64,000 nt of DNA from Desulfurellaceae bacterium bin18 (GCA_002238415.1 MPMI01000007.1:62001-126000); one strand, 5' to 3'; numbered from the stretch's first letter, positions 35,494 through 44,046 are shown. A program made the numbers and translations. The notes: a model not told the origin generated them from the letters alone.

Positions 35494-36656
35494 GGACCAG
35501 AGGGTCGGCGTGTGGGCTCCGGCGCAGGCCGTACTGGCTGGTGCTGATGCTTGCTGGCTGCTTGCTGCTCGCGGACGGGCTACGCTGGCGCGGACTGGCA
35601 TCGCCCCCTTCTAAGGCTCCCGAGCGTGGTAGCTCCGCCGCCCGTCTCCTGCCGGGGGAGTTCGCGTACGAACGCTGGGAATTGACGGCGCGCTTCAACT
35701 CGGGCCATTTCTTTTTTACGGAATTTTTGATCACGAATTTCGGCTTTGGAGATCGGAACGCGGCGCTGATTGGGCATGTCGTTCAACCCGATGGTACGAG
35801 CCGGCGCTTTCGCACCGGACGGCGGGAAAGCCGCTGGGAGCTCTCTGCGGACCGACTGCGGATGGAGGTCGGCTCCAGTTGGCTCGACCAGCGTGGCCCC
35901 AGAAATACACTGCAGGTCAAAAAGAAGCGTACCCATGTGGCGCTGGATTTCTATCCGCGCGGACCAGCCCTATGGTCCGCCGACTTTCCCCCGTCTGGTT
36001 ATGCCATTGATCTGCTCGATCCCGCGGCGCGGGCAGAAGGAGCGGTCTGGGTCAAAGGGATGGCTGAGCCGGCCCCAATCCAGGGTGCTGTCGGACTCAC
36101 ACATAGCTGGACAAATGAAGCGGAGTCTAATCTCGTCCTGCGACGTTTGGAGTTCTTCTCGCTACCGCAGACACCCCAGGCGATGTCGCTCTATCTGGCC
36201 GATCTGACAACACCGCATGGGGCGCAGCGTCGCTGGCTGGTCGTGCAAAACGGTCAACACGTGGTCCATCAGACGCATGATGTTGCGTATACCTTTGATG
36301 GAGAAGTGCAGCACATAGGGAATTACCATGTCCCCCAACAACTTCATTTTGAGAGTAAGGGGCTCACTGGCGCGATCAAACTCGACCGGGTCCTCCTCCG
36401 CCACGACCCACTGGACGACATCCCACAGCCCTTCCGCTTCCTGATGGCACTCAAGCTGAAACCACGCCGGGTCTGGTTACTCTCCCCTTTTCACATTACT
36501 GTCCAATCCGACCCCGCGAGCGAGCCTATCCAACTCACCGGGACTGGGGTGACAAAAGTCTCATTTCTGAATCCTCTCCCCCCACCACGACCGGAGGTTG
36601 CCTTTTCGCTCTTCTCAGGATTACGGGACTTTCGTGCGACTGGGTCTTCTCAGTAA
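35490..36656 (+). CDS. Exported lipocalin-like (CrtC/AttH/Svf1-type) protein, putative lipid carrier
   Basis: A 388-residue protein with a signal or anchor segment at residues 14-28 (LVLMLAGCLLLA). The remaining beta-rich sequence (YERWELTARFNSGHFFFTEFLI..., SADRLRMEVG..., GHVVQPDG) resembles the two-domain lipocalin-like fold of hydroxyneurosporene synthase CrtC, AttH and yeast Svf1. The resemblance is by eye and distant. Yeast Svf1 is reported to bind ceramide, so a ceramide-carrying role next to ceramide synthesis genes would be striking, but is inference. It overlaps the previous gene by 4 nt and the next by about 20 nt. Confidence 0.55.
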   Translation: MRTRGSACGLRRRPYWLVLMLAGCLLLADGLRWRGLASPPSKAPERGSSAARLLPGEFAYERWELTARFNSGHFFFTEFLITNFGFGDRNAALIGHVVQPDGTSRRFRTGRRESRWELSADRLRMEVGSSWLDQRGPRNTLQVKKKRTHVALDFYPRGPALWSADFPPSGYAIDLLDPAARAEGAVWVKGMAEPAPIQGAVGLTHSWTNEAESNLVLRRLEFFSLPQTPQAMSLYLADLTTPHGAQRRWLVVQNGQHVVHQTHDVAYTFDGEVQHIGNYHVPQQLHFESKGLTGAIKLDRVLLRHDPLDDIPQPFRFLMALKLKPRRVWLLSPFHITVQSDPASEPIQLTGTGVTKVSFLNPLPPPRPEVAFSLFSGLRDFRATGSSQ

Positions 36657-37617
36657 TGGCCAGGCCGGTCTGAGCCGCGGTTCCTCGGTCGCGCTCACGC
36701 AGGCCCGTGAGAACGCACCCGAGATCGTGCAGGTGACGACGCAGTCGAGTGCCGACGTGCCCGCAGCGCTGGCCCGCCTCGCGCGCCAGGGTGTGACCCT
36801 CCTCGCTGTGAATGGTGGAGATGGAACGCTGCAACGCGTCCTGACTGAAGTCCTGGCCGGTTCAATCTTTAAACCGCTACCGGCCATTGCGCCCCTGCCT
36901 GGCGGACGAACAAATATGAACGCTGCGGATATTGGGAGTACGGCTCCGCCGGCCGCCGGCTTGGTTGCGTTGCTCCGTGCGCTACGGACCGATACGCTTG
37001 AGCGGCGCGTCGTGAAGCGGCCGGTGTTGCGCGTCGACTTCGGCCCAGGAACGAGCCCTCAGTATGGTATGTTTTTCGGGGCCGGTGTGATCCAGCGGGC
37101 GCTCACCTTTAAACATCAGCTCTATCCCAAGCGGCGTTTGCAGGGCCTGTTCGGCGCAGGCCTCTTTCTAGGCGGAGCTCTCCTGCGGGTAGCGAGCGGT
37201 TCCCCCACCGGCATTTTTGCTCCGGACGACATTGGGCTGGCGTTCAACCGTCCGGCCCTGGCAAAGGAAACACCCAGAGAGCAGCTTGTAAAAAGACCGT
37301 TTCAACTCGTGATGGCGACCACGCTGGAACGGCTCTTCCTGCGTATCCGTCCGTTTTGGGGAACTGAACAGGCTCCGCTCCGGTTTACCGCCATTGCGGC
37401 CAATGCTGCGCGCAGCCCGGTTGCGGCCTGGAAGGTCTTGCGCGGGCTTCCCCCGCCGCCGTTTGCGCTGGACTCGGGCTATTGCAGCCACAATGTTGAG
37501 CAGCTGACCATGAAGATGGACTGCGGTTTCACCATTGATGGAGAACTCTTTGAGCCGCAGCCCGGTCGAACTCTGCATCTTGCGGCGGACCACCGACTCC
37601 GTTTTATTCGAGCCTAA
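36634..37617 (+). CDS. Diacylglycerol/ceramide kinase-family lipid kinase
   Basis: Probable ATP-dependent lipid kinase. The catalytic glycine loop VNGGDGTLQRVL and the following LPGGRTNMNAADIG match the DAGK catalytic domain (PF00781-like). The C-terminal half with the FTIDGELFEPQPG box fits the family's second domain. I prefer GTG 36634 (MRLGLLSNGQ-) to the TTG at 36598 since the motif spacing fits; this overlaps the lipocalin gene by 23 nt. In Caulobacter a kinase of this family phosphorylates ceramide, and the same is proposed here based on context. Confidence 0.82.
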   Translation: MRLGLLSNGQAGLSRGSSVALTQARENAPEIVQVTTQSSADVPAALARLARQGVTLLAVNGGDGTLQRVLTEVLAGSIFKPLPAIAPLPGGRTNMNAADIGSTAPPAAGLVALLRALRTDTLERRVVKRPVLRVDFGPGTSPQYGMFFGAGVIQRALTFKHQLYPKRRLQGLFGAGLFLGGALLRVASGSPTGIFAPDDIGLAFNRPALAKETPREQLVKRPFQLVMATTLERLFLRIRPFWGTEQAPLRFTAIAANAARSPVAAWKVLRGLPPPPFALDSGYCSHNVEQLTMKMDCGFTIDGELFEPQPGRTLHLAADHRLRFIRA

Positions 37618-37619
37618 GT

Positions 37620-38600
37620 ATGCGAGACGATGTGCAATCGCTGTCTGCCCTGACAGCTCTCTTGGCCCAAGAATGGACCCAGCCGGCGCCTGAAGCCGCC
37701 CACGTGGTGGCTGCAGAAATCCAACACCGTCACGCTGAGGCCATCGACGCCGTACTGTTTTACGGTTCTTGCCTCCGCACACAGCAGACGACCGATGCTG
37801 TGCTCGACTTTTACGTGCTCGTCCGCTCGTACCGGTCTTGCTATGACCGGCCGCTGCTCAGATGGCTGAACGCGCTGCTGCCGCCGAATGTATTCTATAT
37901 TGAGGTCAGGCAGGGTACGCGGACGCTCCGGGCGAAGTATGCGGTTATCTCGACTGCGGATTTTGAGGCTGCGACCACTCCAGCCGTTATCCCCGCTATT
38001 ATCTGGGCCCGCTTCTGTCAGCCGACGCGGCTCGTGTTTGCGCGCAGCGAGGAGGTGCAGGAGCGCGTCATACACGCCGCGACCCAAGCTGCGCTTACCT
38101 TTCTCTCTCGCGTTATTCCATTTTTCGCGCGGAATAATTTCACCCGGTCTTTTCACCTGGCCGACCTCTGGCAGCGGGGGTTTCGAGAAACGTATCGGAC
38201 TGAGCTGCGGACCGAACGGCTGGAAACCATCCGGGCATTATACGCAGCGTCTCCTGAGCGCTACGACCACATTGCACGGCTGGGACTCCAACACCTGGGG
38301 CAGCAGGGGCGGTGCGTTTGCCGAGAAAAAGACGGACAGTGGTCGGTTGCTATACCGCGGAGTACGCGCTGGACAGGGCGGGTCAGTTGGGCAGTCCGGG
38401 CGACCGGAGCAAAATGTCTGTATGCCGTGCGCCTCTTTAAAACCGCGCTGACCTTTGACGATTGGCTGCCCTATGTCTTATGGAAGCTGGGTAGGCATAG
38501 CGGGGTGTGGGTTGAGCTCTCGGAGCGACAGCGGCGCTACCCACTGCTCTTCGGCTGGTCGGTGTTGTTTAAACTTCTTCGCCAACGTGCTCTTCGCTAA
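37620..38600 (+). CDS. Tam41-like cytidylyltransferase-fold protein
   Basis: A 326-residue nucleotidyltransferase resembling mitochondrial CDP-diacylglycerol synthase Tam41. Early LFYGSCLRTQQTTDAVLDFYVLVRS fits the Tam41 FGSG...D motif, and KYAVISTADFEAAT plus the following ARFCQPTRLVF match the conserved KYGVVS...LAGRLQKPV region. It starts 3 nt after the lipid kinase stop and is almost surely co-expressed. It may make CDP-ceramide or CDP-diacylglycerol from the kinase product. Its 3' end overlaps the opposite desaturase by 32 nt. The match is by motif only. Confidence 0.6.
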   Translation: MRDDVQSLSALTALLAQEWTQPAPEAAHVVAAEIQHRHAEAIDAVLFYGSCLRTQQTTDAVLDFYVLVRSYRSCYDRPLLRWLNALLPPNVFYIEVRQGTRTLRAKYAVISTADFEAATTPAVIPAIIWARFCQPTRLVFARSEEVQERVIHAATQAALTFLSRVIPFFARNNFTRSFHLADLWQRGFRETYRTELRTERLETIRALYAASPERYDHIARLGLQHLGQQGRCVCREKDGQWSVAIPRSTRWTGRVSWAVRATGAKCLYAVRLFKTALTFDDWLPYVLWKLGRHSGVWVELSERQRRYPLLFGWSVLFKLLRQRALR

Positions 38601-39663
38601 GCGGTGCGGAGCGGCGACTCCGACCCATCCGGCCGACCAGACTCCCGATGGCGGAAAGAATGCCGCGCTCACCGGTCTGCTGATAGACACCAGCGGTCGG
38701 CAATTCCGCTTGCAATTGACGATGAAGCCGACCGAGACTGTGGTAGGGGACGTTCGGTAAGAGATGATGAAGCGCGTGGTAGCGCAGACCCACAGGGGCG
38801 GCGAGAACGGTGAACACTGGCCAGCCGCACAGATTTACGGAATCGAGCAGTTGCTCGGTTACGCTCAACCGCCGCCCGGTATGGTCATACCGATGTGCCG
38901 CTAACGTCCGGACTTGGTTCACGATCAACATGCCAGCCGTCACGACATACCACTGCATGAGCCAGACACCAGGAATCTGTCCCGTGTACCAGCTTATGCA
39001 TACCAGCCAAGCAACCAGCGCGGCCGCCCATTCCTGGACGAGCCACCGTAACCGATATTGCTTTCCGGGCAGAGGGCGGCGATACGCCGGATTGATCACC
39101 AGGGTGGAAGCCCGCTGAATAACGATCTTTCGCAACGGGGGGATAACGGACGAAAGCGGGCCGATTATCCCCCAGCGCAGCGGTAACAAGAGGGGAATAA
39201 TACAGACGCTCAAAACAAACCAGACCAAGCCGAGGAACGTGCCGCGAACGAGCGGCGCATACTCGGGGTCGCCGGCTGTCCCGAAGGTGTGAGGCCGGTG
39301 ATGGTCCCCGTGTGAGCCCACATACATGAGACTGGGCAGCATGAACGGTAGACCGACCACGGCGTGCCAGACGCATTCAAAACCAGACAGGCTGCCCCGT
39401 TTCTGGTGAGCAATTTCATGAATGAATAAGGCGGCGCGGAGGAGGGCGAGGAGAGCTATACTTGTCGTCACGAGATAGGCCAGGGAGCCGAATGGTTGCT
39501 GGACACTCAACCCAAAGGCAACCCAGCCTACAAGAGCAGACAGCAAGAGATCAAGCCAATAGATGTGCGCCTTGGGCCGGAACGTGGAGGCGAAGCGCTT
39601 CCGCACCTGCGCCGCGAACTGCTCGTCCGAGATCTTACTCGGAAATTCGTTTTGGGACGCCAC
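38569..39663 (-). CDS. Membrane fatty-acid/sphingolipid desaturase family protein
   Basis: A 364-residue integral membrane di-iron enzyme. Three histidine boxes are in order: HEIAH (HxxxH), HGDHH (HxxHH) and HALHH (HxxHH), set between hydrophobic segments. The family includes acyl desaturases, sphingolipid delta-4 desaturases and hydroxylases. Its position between the lipid kinase/Tam41 genes and the ceramide reductase suggests it acts on the sphingoid base or acyl chain. The gene is convergent with and overlaps the Tam41-like gene by 32 nt, and its upstream side faces the ceramide reductase gene across a 218-nt divergent spacer. Confidence 0.88.
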   Translation of the reverse strand: MASQNEFPSKISDEQFAAQVRKRFASTFRPKAHIYWLDLLLSALVGWVAFGLSVQQPFGSLAYLVTTSIALLALLRAALFIHEIAHQKRGSLSGFECVWHAVVGLPFMLPSLMYVGSHGDHHRPHTFGTAGDPEYAPLVRGTFLGLVWFVLSVCIIPLLLPLRWGIIGPLSSVIPPLRKIVIQRASTLVINPAYRRPLPGKQYRLRWLVQEWAAALVAWLVCISWYTGQIPGVWLMQWYVVTAGMLIVNQVRTLAAHRYDHTGRRLSVTEQLLDSVNLCGWPVFTVLAAPVGLRYHALHHLLPNVPYHSLGRLHRQLQAELPTAGVYQQTGERGILSAIGSLVGRMGRSRRSAPLSEEHVGEEV

Positions 39664-39881
39664 AGATGAAAGCTCCGGTTGTTTGCCTCAGATCCTGCTT
39701 CTGCTGCTTCATCATGCAACAACCTCTATAAGAGCGACCGGAACCGCGTTGTCAAGTAGAGTGTTGTGAAACGAGAGAGCAGGTATCTTTAAGAACAGCG
39801 TTATTCCAGGTAAACCCATGAGGCGGCTATGTTACCCCTTGGTTAAATTGAGGGAATCTGTTATCTAGCGTCCGACTTTAC
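39664..39881. other. Divergent intergenic region between desaturase and ceramide reductase genes
   Basis: The 218-nt gap has no gene. It is relatively A/T-rich compared with its surroundings and probably contains both divergent promoters. I cannot assign hexamers with confidence. Confidence 0.35.
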
Positions 39882-40931
39882 GTGATTCGAGCTACTGTGA
39901 GTACCCGAGGGATAACACCACGTGCACCGCTGGTGAAGGCAGGCACCCGTGTCCTTGTGACCGGAGGAACTGGTTTTATTGGCTCGCATCTTGTTGATGC
40001 GCTCATTGAACAAGGTATCCGGCCGCGTGTGCTTGTTCGCCCGACGAGTGATATCGCGCGACTGGCCCGCGACCAGGCCGACAAGGTCGAACTGGTCCGG
40101 GGCGCGCTGGAAGACCACGACAGCCTGAGGCAAGCGGTCTCCCAAGTCGACACCGTTTTCCATCTGGCAGCCATGACAAAAGCCCACACTGAGGAGGAGT
40201 ATCTGCGCGCGAATGCCGAGGGAACGCAGCGGTTCGTTCAGGCCATGCAGGCCGCGCAGCCGCGTCCGCGGCGGCTGGTCTATCTGAGTTCACTCGCTGC
40301 GGCGGGTCCGGCACGAGACGGGCGGCCGGTTGAACCGCACGACGAGCCACACCCGATTACCGTCTATGGGCGGAGTAAGCTCGTCGGAGAACAGGCCTGC
40401 TTTGCTGCGTCCGACGCCTTCGAAGTTGTTACTCTCCGCGCGCCGGTGGTCTACGGCCCACGGGAGAAGGATTTCTTTTTACTCTTCCGTCTTGCCGCCC
40501 GCGGTATTTTGCCGCTGCCAGCAGGTCCGGAGAGCGTTGTGCAACTCGTCCACGTTACCGATCTTGTCCAGGCGATACTCCGTGCGGCCACCATGCCAGC
40601 AGCGCGTGGAATCTATCATGTGGCAGAATCACGTCCTTATGACTGGAGCGAAATTGCCACGTGCATAAGCCGGGCCGTTGGGCGTTCGGTCCATATGGTC
40701 CGTATCCCACGGTTTCTCGTGCAGATGGCGGCAACTGTGAGCGAGGGAGGTGCCGCCCTCATCGGACGAGCAACGATATTCAATCGCGAAAAAGTCAAGG
40801 AACTCCTTGCCCCCGGTTGGCTATGCGAAACCGCGCTGGCCAAGCAGGAGTTGGGATTTGAGGCGCAGGTTCCGCTGGCAACCGGATGTGTTGAAACCGC
40901 AGCATGGTATAGACAACAGGCATGGTTATAG
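39882..40931 (+). CDS. cerR: NAD(P)-dependent epimerase/dehydratase family protein, CerR-like ceramide reductase
   Basis: An extended SDR of about 349 residues. The NAD(P)-binding motif VTGGTGFIGSHLVDAL starts near residue 26, and the active-site motif is YGRSK, with TVYGRSKLVGE. Extended SDRs next to Spt are the 3-oxo-ceramide reductases (CerR) of Caulobacter-type sphingolipid synthesis. A GTG start at 39882 is used; another GTG at 39897 is also possible. The gene is followed by the spt gene after a 94-nt gap, in the same orientation. The specific reductase role is inferred from gene neighbourhood. Confidence 0.8.
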   Translation: MIRATVSTRGITPRAPLVKAGTRVLVTGGTGFIGSHLVDALIEQGIRPRVLVRPTSDIARLARDQADKVELVRGALEDHDSLRQAVSQVDTVFHLAAMTKAHTEEEYLRANAEGTQRFVQAMQAAQPRPRRLVYLSSLAAAGPARDGRPVEPHDEPHPITVYGRSKLVGEQACFAASDAFEVVTLRAPVVYGPREKDFFLLFRLAARGILPLPAGPESVVQLVHVTDLVQAILRAATMPAARGIYHVAESRPYDWSEIATCISRAVGRSVHMVRIPRFLVQMAATVSEGGAALIGRATIFNREKVKELLAPGWLCETALAKQELGFEAQVPLATGCVETAAWYRQQAWL

Positions 40932-41025
40932 CAGACACCGTCATGGGAGAGGCTGTGAGAAAACCGGAACCGCGACATGCCACCCAAACCGACAATCGGG
41001 GATGTCATGCAGAGAGGGGAACGGG

Positions 41026-42219
41026 ATGAACCTTTTCGAGAAATGTGCTCGCTTTACCCGTGCTCGAGAGGCTCAAGCGACTGGGTATTATCCGTTTTTC
41101 ACACCGATAGAGTCGTCTGAAGGAACCGAAGTCGTCGTGCGAGGGGAGTCCAAGGTGATGATGGGCTCCAATAACTATCTTGGCCTCACTCATCATCCCA
41201 AGGTGCTGGCAGCCGCCGAGGCCGCGCTCAGACGCTATGGCAGTGGGTGTACCGGCAGCCGATTCTTAAACGGGACGCTGGATTTGCACGATGAGCTCGA
41301 AGCACGCCTCGCCCATTTTCTCAACAAAGAGGCCGCGCTCGTTTTCAGTACCGGCTATCAGACAAATTTAGGTATCCTGGCAACCCTGATCGGAAAGAAG
41401 GATTATCTCTATCTGGATAAGCTCGATCACGCCAGCGCGGTAGACGGTTCTCAGCTTGCCCACGGGACTGTGCTCCGCTATCCGCATGGAGACCTGGAAA
41501 CACTGGAACAGCAGTTGCAGAAGACCCCGCCCAAGGCCGGGAAGCTGATTGTTACCGATGGTATCTTTTCCATGGAAGGTGATATTGCCGACCTGCCGGG
41601 TTTGGTTGCCCTGGCCGAGCAGTACCAGGCCGAGATCATGGTTGACGATGCTCACGCTTTTGGGGTGTTAGGCAAGAACGGTGGTGGGACGGCGCAGCAT
41701 TTCGATGTCGAGGACCGAGTCGGTCTCATTATGTCTTCCTTTTCCAAGTCTTTAGCCGCGATTGGCGGTGTAGTGGCTGGTCCGGAGCCCGTTATTCACT
41801 ATCTGAAACACCACGCCCGCTCTTTGATTTTCAGCGCCAGCATGCCGCCGCCGTCGGTGGCTACGGTGTTAACCGCCCTGCAACTGATCGAAGACGAACC
41901 CGAACGACGGGCGGCCCTGTGGCGCAATACCCGTCGCATGCAGGCCGGGCTCAAGAGTCTGGGCTATAATATCGGGACGAGTGATACACCGGTGATTCCC
42001 ATCATTGTCGGCGATATGTGGCTCATGGGTATGATCTGGAAGGAATTGTTTGACTCCGGCATCTTTACCAATCCGGTGATTCCTCCGGCCGTCCCTGAGA
42101 ATTCGTGTCGGATTCGGATTTCCATGATGGCAACCCACACCGATGAGCAGATTGACTTTGTCCTAGATGTCTTTGCCCGTATCCGGCCCCACATCCAGGT
42201 GGAGAAGGTTGCCGTGTAG
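41026..42219 (+). CDS. spt: Serine palmitoyltransferase (alpha-oxoamine synthase family)
   Basis: A PLP-dependent enzyme (397 residues) that condenses L-serine with an acyl thioester, the first step of sphingolipid synthesis. The family features are clear: GSNNYLGL, YGSGCTGSRFLNGT, the HASAVDG region, DDAHAFGVLG and the Schiff-base lysine in SFSKSLAAIGG. The related KBL and AONS enzymes share these motifs. The assignment as Spt rests on the FTPIES-type N-terminus and on the neighbouring ceramide genes. ATG 41026 follows AGAGAGGGGAACGGG. No acyl-carrier protein gene is seen beside it, unlike in Caulobacter. Confidence 0.85.
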   Translation: MNLFEKCARFTRAREAQATGYYPFFTPIESSEGTEVVVRGESKVMMGSNNYLGLTHHPKVLAAAEAALRRYGSGCTGSRFLNGTLDLHDELEARLAHFLNKEAALVFSTGYQTNLGILATLIGKKDYLYLDKLDHASAVDGSQLAHGTVLRYPHGDLETLEQQLQKTPPKAGKLIVTDGIFSMEGDIADLPGLVALAEQYQAEIMVDDAHAFGVLGKNGGGTAQHFDVEDRVGLIMSSFSKSLAAIGGVVAGPEPVIHYLKHHARSLIFSASMPPPSVATVLTALQLIEDEPERRAALWRNTRRMQAGLKSLGYNIGTSDTPVIPIIVGDMWLMGMIWKELFDSGIFTNPVIPPAVPENSCRIRISMMATHTDEQIDFVLDVFARIRPHIQVEKVAV

Positions 42220-42291
42220 GGGTGTTTTTGCTGTACTGGGCAATGTTTCAGCGAGTGCCGGGCAGACATACGACGCTGTGCCACGCTATAG

Positions 42292-43419
42292 ATGTCCAGA
42301 GATGTACGGATAGCCCCGGTCCGTAACCGGCAAGATCTTCGCCATTTCACTCAACTGCCGTGGCATCTGTATAGCGAAGATCCGGCTTGGGTCCCGCCGC
42401 TGCTTTTTGATCTGAAAAAACTCCTCTCTCCAAAAAAGCATCCCTTCCACAAACACGCCGATGTCCAATATTTTCTTGCTCGCCTGAATGGGCAGGTCGT
42501 GGGACGGATTGCGGCCATTGTCAATCATCGGCATATCCAATTTCATAACGAGTCGGTTGGCTTCTTCGGTTTCTTTGAGAGTATTGACGACCAGGAGGTT
42601 GCCCAGGCCTTATTGGTCGCCGCAGAACAGTGGGTCGGTCAGCGCGGAGTGCGGAGCATTCGAGGGCCGATGAGCTTCTCGACCAACGAGGAATGTGGAC
42701 TGTTGGTCGATGGGTTCCGCGCGGCTCCCATGGTGATGATGCCTCACCATCGTTCCTACTATGCCCGGCTGCTCCGCATCGCGGGCTATACCAAGGCCAA
42801 GGATCTATTGGCGTATCTCATTGATCTGCGTGAAGATGCGACTATCCCCGAGCGGCTCGTGCAGGGGGTCGAACGCCTACGGAAGAAACAAGCCATCACT
42901 ATCAGGCCAATCGACCTCCGACACTTCACCGAAGAAATCCGCGTGTTGCACGCCATCTACCATAGAGCTTGGTCGCAAAACTGGGGATTCGTGCCGATGA
43001 CTGAAGCTGAGGTGGACTTACTTGCCAACACGCTACGCCTCGTCGCTGATCCCAGGCTGTGTCTTATTGCCGAACTGGAGAACCGGCCGGTTGGCTTTGC
43101 CCTCGCGCTTCCGGACTACAATCAGGCTCTGCGGCATATGAACGGCAGACTATTCCCGTTGGGCTTCCTGAAGTTCCTCTGGTATCGGCGCCGGATTGAT
43201 GCTCTCCGCATTCTCTTGCTCGGTACCAACCCAGACGTGCGGGTGCGTGGGCTTGACGCCATGCTGTATCTCAAACTCTGGCAAGACGTCCCGGCCTACG
43301 GTTATCGTCTGGTTGAATGCTCGTGGATTCTTGAAGATAACTGGGCCATGCAGCGTGGTCTCGAACGCATGGGCGCTCAGGTATACAAAACCTATCGGAT
43401 ATTCGAGAAAATCTTGTAG
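42292..43419 (+). CDS. bcerS: GNAT-like N-acyltransferase, bacterial ceramide synthase (bCerS/YghO family)
   Basis: A 375-residue soluble acyltransferase of the GNAT-related family that includes YghO and the Caulobacter ceramide synthase. The first domain begins LYSEDPAWVPPLLFDLKKLLSPKKHPF and includes GRIAAI and RGPMSFSTNEECGLLVDGF; the C-terminal domain ends with VECSWILEDNWAMQRGLERMGAQVYKTYRIFEK, the hallmark of the family. It would acylate the sphingoid amine made by Spt. It lies 72 nt after spt, so the three ceramide genes form one cluster. Confidence 0.82.
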   Translation: MSRDVRIAPVRNRQDLRHFTQLPWHLYSEDPAWVPPLLFDLKKLLSPKKHPFHKHADVQYFLARLNGQVVGRIAAIVNHRHIQFHNESVGFFGFFESIDDQEVAQALLVAAEQWVGQRGVRSIRGPMSFSTNEECGLLVDGFRAAPMVMMPHHRSYYARLLRIAGYTKAKDLLAYLIDLREDATIPERLVQGVERLRKKQAITIRPIDLRHFTEEIRVLHAIYHRAWSQNWGFVPMTEAEVDLLANTLRLVADPRLCLIAELENRPVGFALALPDYNQALRHMNGRLFPLGFLKFLWYRRRIDALRILLLGTNPDVRVRGLDAMLYLKLWQDVPAYGYRLVECSWILEDNWAMQRGLERMGAQVYKTYRIFEKIL

Positions 43420-43464
43420 AGCTGGGGACAGCCTGCCCGAGCCGTCAGCCGGACGGGCTGTGGC

Positions 43465-44046
43465 TCAGCCCTTATCCGCGTTGGCGTCCAGCAGGTGTTG
43501 CATCTGTGGGTCAAGCTCGACGCCCAACCCATCCGCGAGTCGATTCATAAAGTTGAACACGCAGGTGATGAGGACAATATCGACGACATTCTCCTCACTA
43601 AAACCGTACTGCTGTAAGAACTCGAGGTCTTCCCGTTTCACTGTGTCCGGGGCGCGGGTGAGCTTGAGCGCAAAATCGATCATGGCTCGATCTTGCGCCC
43701 CGAGCGGGGCCTTGTCCGGGTCGGTCTTCAGGTGCCGAACTAAGCTGTGATCGCCCGATTCCATACGCAGCAACTCTGCGTGGGAAGAGCGTCAATAGTG
43801 GCAGCGGTTGATAACAGAAACCGAGGTGGCAATCATTTCTTCGCGCGTACGTCCCAGGGTTGAGGCACCAAACGTGATACCCATATTCATCTGCCACACC
43901 CCGCGTAACGCCTCTGGGCGCAGACCCATACAGGCGATGACATTGGCCACTCGCCCGCCGCTCAGCGGATGTTTGAGGACCCCTTCGTACACCTCTGCGA
44001 GCTGGCCGGTTGCCTCGTCTTCGGCAAATGTTGTCACCCACGTCAT
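43465..44046 (-). CDS. Carboxymuconolactone decarboxylase/AhpD-like candidate selenoprotein (CxxU)
   Basis: A 193-residue protein if the in-frame TGA at 43792-43794 is read as selenocysteine (residue 85). The ATG at 44046 follows AAGGAGGACGAT. The AhpD-type active site normally reads CxxC; here it is C82-H-Y-Sec85, followed by RSSHAELLRME. The two halves are in the same frame and together have the length and motif order of peroxidase-related CMD proteins. Without Sec readthrough the first part would be only 84 residues and lack the rest of the motif. It is likely a thiol-dependent peroxidase or redox protein. A hairpin just after the TGA fits a bacterial SECIS (next entry). Confidence 0.72.
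43759..43786 (-). promoter_or_regulatory. Putative bacterial SECIS element
   Basis: Starting 5 nt after the TGA, TTCC pairs with GGAA, then an internal bulge (C opposite AU), then ACGCAG pairs with CTGCGT around a loop of AGUUG. The apical loop begins 16 nt after the UGA and holds a GU, as in known SelB-binding bacterial SECIS hairpins. The match is by hand. Confidence 0.6.
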
